A stretch of 8,717 nt of DNA from Bacillota bacterium (GTDB lineage Bacteria; Bacillota; Clostridia; Lachnospirales; Lachnospiraceae): the NCBI GenBank assembly GCA_023424235.1, contig JAFAEB010000108.1, positions 1-8,717 of the forward strand, given 5' to 3'. Shown one piece after another: positions 5,384 through 8,717 of the stretch; position 1 is the first letter of the stretch; each line of letters begins with the position of its first letter. The position numbers were made by a program, and so were the translations under genes. The notes beneath the pieces were generated by a model. That model made no database searches. It had not been told where the DNA came from and worked only from the letters and a program-made list of their open reading frames with translations.

Positions 5384-5421
5384 GTGAGTTAAAGGTTATG
5401 AATTTCATTGGGGGGATGTGT

Positions 5422-6081
5422 ATGAGTAACAATATAGAAATTGTAAAAAAATTATACTCTGAGGAACCTGCAATAATGGATATGCGAGATTATACTAATA
5501 AAAAATTGAAGGTTTGGGAAAACGAAGTAATTTCTCATTTTCCAGTTAAGTCATGGATTCTTGATATAGGTTGTGGTATGGGTAGAGAAGCGTTTTGCCT
5601 ATATGATAGGGGATTTAGAATTTCGGCTATTGACATTTCTGAAAAGGTTATAGAAGCTGCAAAGCAATTTACTTTTGAAAATAAACGAGATATTGAATTT
5701 TTTCTAACTAATGGATTAGACTTGCCTTTTGAAAGTAATACTTTTGAAGTTGTAATAATGTGGTCACAGACTTTTGGTCTTTTTTACGAGGATGAGAATA
5801 AATTACATATTTTAAAAGAGTGCAGTCGGGTTTTGAAAAGTAATGGAATACTTAGTTTTTCTGGGCATGATAAGGAATTTTTGAAAGCAAAGTATTCTCA
5901 ATATCTTGATGGTAAGAAGTTCTTTCCCTATGTGGATACAGATTGTTATTGGGAATCCTTTACAACTAATGAAATGATAGATTTGGCTCAAAAGACAGGT
6001 TTTTCAGTTGTAGAGTGTAAAAGAGGTATCGTTTATAAAGAAGAAGAAGGCCCGATACTTCATTGTATTTGTAAAAAATGA
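5422..6081 (+). CDS. Class I SAM-dependent methyltransferase
   Basis: This is a 219-aa Rossmann-fold methyltransferase of the Methyltransf_11/25 type using S-adenosylmethionine. Motif I is WILDIGCGMGREA (45-57). The acidic residue that binds the ribose is Asp71 in SAIDISEK. The motif II/III region is NGLDLPFESNTFEVVIMWS (97-115), and the motif VLKSNGILSFSG lies at 137-148. The N-terminal 40 residues form a helical cap. The substrate cannot be deduced; small molecules are the usual targets of such soluble single-domain enzymes. The start ATG 5422 follows GGGGGGATGTGT. An in-frame ATG at 5398 has no ribosome binding site and would add eight residues. The next GNAT starts 46 bp downstream, so the two may share a transcript. 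Confidence 0.93.
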   Translation: MSNNIEIVKKLYSEEPAIMDMRDYTNKKLKVWENEVISHFPVKSWILDIGCGMGREAFCLYDRGFRISAIDISEKVIEAAKQFTFENKRDIEFFLTNGLDLPFESNTFEVVIMWSQTFGLFYEDENKLHILKECSRVLKSNGILSFSGHDKEFLKAKYSQYLDGKKFFPYVDTDCYWESFTTNEMIDLAQKTGFSVVECKRGIVYKEEEGPILHCICKK

Positions 6082-6127
6082 GCATAATAAAGAGTTATGT
6101 TTTAGTATTTTAATTTGGAGGTGTAGT

Positions 6128-6634
6128 ATGCTGAAAACAAAACGGCTTGAATTGGTTGGGTTTGATATTAAATATGCAAACGATTTGTTTGAACTATGGA
6201 GCGATTTTGAAGTAATAAAATATACATTTACACCTTTATTGACCACCATTAATGAATGTATTAACTTAATTGAACATCAGATAAATCGGACAGACAAAGA
6301 TTTCATAGACCGCTTTGTTATTCTGTTGAATAATAAAGCTATTGGTATGGTTGGTTGCATTTGTATGGATAAAGGAAATTTTGTTTATGGGCTTTATTAT
6401 CAAATATCTCGAGTTCACTGGGGGTGTGGTTATGCAAGCGAAGCAGCGAGTGCAATAATGCATTATGTTTTGAATGAATACACAAATGCCATTTTTAAAG
6501 CAGAAGCAGTATCTGAAAATCCAGCAAGTGCAGCTGTATTGATGAAAATTGGATTAAAACAAACACATATAGAAGAAAATGGATTTAAACGAAACAATTT
6601 TGAACTTGATTTAATACATTTTTCTAATGCTTAG
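6128..6634 (+). CDS. GNAT N-acetyltransferase, RimJ/RimL type
   Basis: This 168-aa acetyltransferase opens with the RimJ/RimL signature LKTKRLELVGFD (2-13). Motif A is VHWGCGYASEAASAI (96-110), with W-G-x-G-Y-A binding the acetyl-CoA pyrophosphate. Motif B is SENPASAAVLMKIGLKQ (129-145), the common N-x-A-S-x-x-V-L-x-K-x-G pattern. It is complete in length. ATG 6128 follows TTTGGAGGTG with ideal spacing. It lies 46 bp after the methyltransferase, too close for much else, so co-transcription with it is likely. It is the same subfamily as the gene at 20-562 but only distantly similar, so this is not a recent duplication. Protein N-terminal or small-amine acetylation are both possible. Confidence 0.93.
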   Translation: MLKTKRLELVGFDIKYANDLFELWSDFEVIKYTFTPLLTTINECINLIEHQINRTDKDFIDRFVILLNNKAIGMVGCICMDKGNFVYGLYYQISRVHWGCGYASEAASAIMHYVLNEYTNAIFKAEAVSENPASAAVLMKIGLKQTHIEENGFKRNNFELDLIHFSNA

Positions 6635-6648
6635 CCCCGCAAAAGAGC

Positions 6649-6674
6649 ATATTTAAGCTACACATATTAGCAAT
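6649..6674 (+). repeat. Dispersed intergenic repeat, partial copy
   Basis: TATTTA, then TAC, then ATATTAGCAAT align with 7847-7871 with two small gaps. The last 11 bp are identical, and GTAAAGGTG after it resembles the flank of copy 1 (ATAGTGGTG). It begins 14 bp after the GNAT stop, in the same orientation as the other copies. The left half of the repeat is missing or too diverged. Confidence 0.4.
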
Positions 6675-6850
6675 GTAAAGGTGTATTATCAATAAATGCA
6701 GTATTTCTTTACCGATCAAGTTATTTTATTTATACATTTATTATATATGCAGTACTTACTGGATTATTAATGCCATTTTGGACCAAATACAAAAAAATTA
6801 ATACGCATTATTGCTCAAAAGAGTCAAAATCGTTATCGTTAACGAATTAA
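6671..6850 (+). pseudogene. Possible membrane-protein C-terminal remnant
   Basis: A 59-codon frame with no ribosome binding site runs from a stop at 6668-6670 to TAA at 6848-6850. It contains the hydrophobic stretch YFIYTFIIYAVLTGLLMPFW, followed by the basic stretch TKYKKINTH and a polar tail. That is the order expected of a last transmembrane helix with a cytoplasmic end. It ends 29 bp before the next gene's ATG. AT-rich DNA readily yields Phe/Ile/Tyr-rich frames, so chance is a real alternative. Confidence 0.27.
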
Positions 6851-6879
6851 AAGAAATATTTTGGAAGGAAAAAGTAAAA

Positions 6880-7530
6880 ATGACATTACAAGATTATTGG
6901 GAAAATCCTTGTGGTCTTTTGTCCATACCATATTGGAAATCACAAAAAATTAATATACCAGAGCATATGAAAATAATACATGACAAAGACTTTTCAGTAG
7001 ATTTGCTACGTGAGTACAATGACACAGAATATTTTCGATTTAAACACAATTTAAAGAAGGTCGATAAATATGAATTACAGCCTGAATTTCGTATAAATAC
7101 GATAACTAAATCTCAATTCCCACAATTAGTAGAATTAATTAATAACTCTTACACACATCTTGGAATAAAAGTAGATATTGAACAAGTTAATGGATGGACA
7201 AGAACAGAAGTTTATGCACCTGACTTATGGACAGCAATTTATAAAGATGGCATAATGATTGGAGCAATTATTACTGATTATGATAAGGTTGCTAAAGAGG
7301 CTATAATTGAATGGATGCAAGTTTTACCTGAGTACAGATGCATTGGCATTGCTTCAACCATTCTAAATGAAAATTTACAACGAATGCAAGGAAGAGCTGA
7401 TTTTTCAACAGTTTCAGGCATGGTTAACAATAAAACAAAACCAGAAATAATATATCGAAAGTGCGGGTTTATTGGTGAGGATATTTGGCATATATTATTT
7501 AGGAAAAATCATAAGACGAACATAATTTAA
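6880..7530 (+). CDS. GNAT N-acetyltransferase
   Basis: This 216-aa GNAT protein has about 70 N-terminal residues before the acetyltransferase core, which begins near FRINTITKSQFPQLVEL (70-86). Motif A is EWMQVLPEYRCIGIASTIL (144-162). The loop reads R-C-I-G-I-A, keeping the Arg and the second Gly but with Cys in place of the first Gly, a tolerated change. The C-terminal NNKTKPEIIYRKCGF (183-197) is the motif B helix ending in the usual Y-x-K-x-G-F. ATG 6880 is preceded by GGAAGGAA (6863-6870). A longer frame from TTG 6811 lacks a ribosome binding site and would overlap debris. The gene stands alone, 245 bp after one gene and 523 bp before the next. The substrate is unknown, and the N-terminal extension is unassigned. 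Confidence 0.9.
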   Translation: MTLQDYWENPCGLLSIPYWKSQKINIPEHMKIIHDKDFSVDLLREYNDTEYFRFKHNLKKVDKYELQPEFRINTITKSQFPQLVELINNSYTHLGIKVDIEQVNGWTRTEVYAPDLWTAIYKDGIMIGAIITDYDKVAKEAIIEWMQVLPEYRCIGIASTILNENLQRMQGRADFSTVSGMVNNKTKPEIIYRKCGFIGEDIWHILFRKNHKTNII

Positions 7531-7564
7531 TTCACAATCTTTCTCAATTACGAATTAAATCAGA

Positions 7565-7588
7565 GTCCCATTATGTTTAAAATGGGAC
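7565..7588 (+). terminator. Perfect 8-bp hairpin after the GNAT gene
   Basis: GTCCCATT and AATGGGAC pair perfectly around an eight-base loop, 34 bp after the GNAT stop. This is the strongest hairpin in the window, but ATTATCAG rather than a T run follows it, and the other strand has none either. It may be a factor-assisted terminator or an mRNA 3'-end stabiliser. Confidence 0.4.
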
Positions 7589-7798
7589 ATTATCAGTTCT
7601 CATTAAGTATTGATTATAGAATATAAAGATCAGATAACCTGGTTTTTATATTCTTTTATTTTTTCTTATGGTTATAAAAACCACAAAACAGCTAAAACGA
7701 CAATTGAAAACACCCTTGTAATGTCGGTTAATTTATTACAAACTATCTATAAAACTATAATTAGTTTAGTCGTTTCTTTCTATTATTCATGTCATAAA

Positions 7799-7823
7799 AG
7801 ATAATATTCTATTATTATTATCT
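7799..7823. repeat. 8-bp AT inverted repeat beside the dispersed repeat
   Basis: AGATAATA and TATTATCT are exact inverted copies separated by nine bases, ending four bases before the dispersed repeat at 7827. The closeness may mean they belong to one element, but copy 1 at 2731 has no equivalent hairpin on its left. Confidence 0.35.
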
Positions 7824-7826
7824 GAA

Positions 7827-7871
7827 ATAATATCCATTTAGTGATATATTTAGTATACATATATTAGCAAT
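7827..7871 (+). repeat. Dispersed intergenic repeat, copy 2
   Basis: This 45-bp partner of 2731-2774 shares 39 identical aligned positions with it. It differs at C/T, G/A, one inserted G and the triplet AGC against GTT near the right end. Its right half is also shared with 6649-6674, and its centre with 5352-5371. It lies about 300 bp after one gene and about 180 bp before the next, in a non-coding setting. Confidence 0.7.
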
Positions 7872-7948
7872 TCAATGGCTGTTGATGATGATTCACTCTT
7901 GTTTTCAAAAACGTATCTATTATAGCAAAATTTAAAAGGTGGGATTGT

Positions 7949-8008
7949 ATGAAGAAGAGAGATAGAACTATAAAAATATATTACTTCCCTTTATTTTTTA
8001 TTAAGTGA
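7949..8008 (+). CDS. 19-aa small ORF upstream of the kinase gene
   Basis: AAAGGTGGG (7935-7943) is a good ribosome binding site five bases before ATG. The peptide is MKKRDRTIKIYYFPLFFIK, basic at its start and hydrophobic at its end, and stops at TGA 8006-8008, 45 bp before the kinase ATG. It could be a leader peptide that affects the downstream resistance-type gene, as known for some antibiotic-inducible genes, or the 5' stub of a lost membrane-protein gene. No alternative stem-loops typical of attenuators are obvious between it and the kinase, which favours the stub. Confidence 0.35.
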   Translation: MKKRDRTIKIYYFPLFFIK

Positions 8009-8053
8009 ACTAAGTGAATAATTACATTTTATTAATACGATTGGAGAGGGACA

Positions 8054-8717
8054 ATGGAAATCTACGAAAGAATAGCTCAAGAAATATTTCATACATATAA
8101 CTTAGAATTTAAGGATGCAAAACGTGCAGGTGGATGGACAAATGTAGTTTGGTTTAATAAAGATAAGGTATTACGGCTATCGTTAAATAAAGATAGTGAC
8201 AGAATTACTCGTGAAGTCATGTTATCGAGATATTTACCAAAAGAAGTAGGTTATCCTGAGAATATCGCAGTTGGAAGAACAGAAGGTTTCGAGTGGAGCC
8301 TGTCTAAACGAATCACAGGGAAACCACTAAGCGAAGTTTGGAATTCATTAAGTTTTGAAGAACGATTATCGTCCATAAAGCAGATAATAAATATAGTAAA
8401 TGCTGTACATTCAGTTGATGTTACTAAGGTTGATTCGTTAGTGAAAAAAACACCATGGTATAACAAATTATCAAAGGAATTATCAATGTCATCGATAGAT
8501 CGTTATTTCGATGAAAATCTGATTACTAGAGAGCAGAGTCAACGTATGAAAAAACTATTTGAACAGTTTTACACAAGTAAGTCATTAGTAAAACCAGTAT
8601 TGAATCATGGTGATATTACAGCGGATAATTTATTGTGGAATGAAGGAATGATTATATCATTGTTGGATTTTGAGAATTCTGTAATTGCACCACCCGAACT
8701 AGATATGAATTCTATTA
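8054..8717 (+). CDS. APH-family phosphotransferase, 3' end outside the window
   Basis: The first 221 residues of a second aminoglycoside-phosphotransferase-fold kinase are present, with the frame still open at the right edge. The N-lobe has GGWTNVVWF (26-34) followed by KVLRLSLNKD (38-47) and a helix with Glu54. The hinge region is WSLSKRITGKPLSEVW (81-96). The catalytic motif is HGDITADN (185-192), with Asp187 and Asn192; the metal-binding motif is SLLDFENSVIAPPELD (202-217), with Asp205. About 50-80 residues should be missing. ATG 8054 follows TTGGAGAGGG with good spacing. It is a different subgroup from the kinase at 1802-2692 (Leu-Leu-Asp-Phe-Glu against Val-Ile-Asp-Phe-Ser), so they are not recent duplicates. 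Aminoglycoside, macrolide or other small-molecule phosphorylation is possible. Confidence 0.92.
   Translation, partial: MEIYERIAQEIFHTYNLEFKDAKRAGGWTNVVWFNKDKVLRLSLNKDSDRITREVMLSRYLPKEVGYPENIAVGRTEGFEWSLSKRITGKPLSEVWNSLSFEERLSSIKQIINIVNAVHSVDVTKVDSLVKKTPWYNKLSKELSMSSIDRYFDENLITREQSQRMKKLFEQFYTSKSLVKPVLNHGDITADNLLWNEGMIISLLDFENSVIAPPELDMNSI

Larger units (their letters stand above)
7531..8053. other. 523-bp gap with hairpins, repeat copy and small ORF
   Basis: No clear full gene is visible. The gap contains a GC-richer hairpin (7565-7588), an AT hairpin (7799-7823), copy 2 of the dispersed repeat (7827-7871) and a 19-codon ORF with a good ribosome binding site (7949-8008). A 64-codon frame from TTG 7610 to 7804 lacks a ribosome binding site and looks like Phe/Tyr/Ile noise. 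Confidence 0.5.

Noticed and set aside
4915..6463. Minus-strand frames across the LigT-like, methyltransferase and third GNAT genes.
   Set aside because: They are antisense shadows of well-supported genes, rich in Ser, Phe, Ile and Asn, without ribosome binding sites or recognisable domains.
7610..7804. 64-codon frame from TTG, rich in Phe, Tyr, Ile and Ser.
   Set aside because: It has no ribosome binding site, TTG is the only start, and the composition is what AT-rich noise gives. No domain is recognised.
1752..8012. TAAGTGAACTA upstream of both kinase genes (1752-1762 and 8002-8012).
   Set aside because: An 11-bp match in low-complexity AT-rich sequence is not significant, and the distances to the start codons (39 and 41 bp) alone do not prove an operator.
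563..8053. Integron attC sites (RYYYAAC ... GTTRRRY with folded arms) in the gaps.
   Set aside because: The inverted repeats found have the opposite order (GTT...AAC), several gaps are too short for an attC site, and no paired core sites with matching inner arms could be identified.
8251..8466. 71-codon minus-strand frame in the last gene.
   Set aside because: It is antisense to the APH-family kinase, which has both catalytic motifs and a good ribosome binding site.
1..8717. CRISPR array, tRNA, rRNA, prophage or insertion sequence.
   Set aside because: No regularly spaced repeats, cloverleaf-like sequences, transposase motifs or terminal inverted repeats with target duplications were seen.

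Overview
The DNA is AT-rich (roughly 30-35% G+C by eye in most rows). Its genes carry strong GGAGG-type ribosome binding sites and Lys/Ile/Asn/Tyr-rich proteins, which points to a low-G+C Firmicute. The closest feel is a clostridial (Lachnospiraceae-like) or Bacillus-like chromosome, but no marker gene fixes the taxon. No rRNA, tRNA, CRISPR array, integrase or transposase is visible.

Ten protein genes can be supported and all lie on the + strand. In order they are: a RimJ/RimL-type GNAT acetyltransferase (20-562); a second GNAT with clearly higher G+C (952-1542); an APH-family phosphotransferase (1802-2692); a stand-alone GyrI-like effector-binding protein (3049-3606); a PhnB-type VOC protein (4065-4496); a LigT-type 2H phosphoesterase (4772-5335); a class I SAM methyltransferase (5422-6081); a third GNAT (6128-6634); a fourth GNAT (6880-7530); and a second APH-family kinase cut by the right edge (8054-8717). 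Each gene has its own ribosome binding site. Only 4772-6634 (LigT, methyltransferase, GNAT) is packed tightly enough to suggest one transcript.

The gaps between genes are long (245-523 bp, apart from that three-gene cluster) and are not empty. They hold apparent gene debris: an antisense RCC1-repeat fragment (3748-3975), a + strand fragment with an in-frame stop (3625-3756), C-terminal-looking fragments (2825-2968, 4546-4641, 6671-6850, perhaps 1564-1713), and small ORFs with ribosome binding sites (670-756 on -, 7949-8008 on +). They also hold a dispersed intergenic repeat of about 45 bp, with two good copies (2731-2774, 7827-7871) and two degenerate ones (6649-6674, 5352-5371), a 15-bp tandem repeat (4508-4552) and several short inverted repeats.

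The genes do not form a pathway. Most are self-contained, single-gene enzymes that typically modify small molecules, RNA or proteins: acetylation, phosphorylation, methylation, ligand binding. The picture is a same-strand, cassette-like collection of accessory (possibly xenobiotic- or antibiotic-protection) genes that arrived at different times and are being gained and lost. This is inference from layout, gene families and debris; no mobilising enzyme or classical integron attC site was found here.
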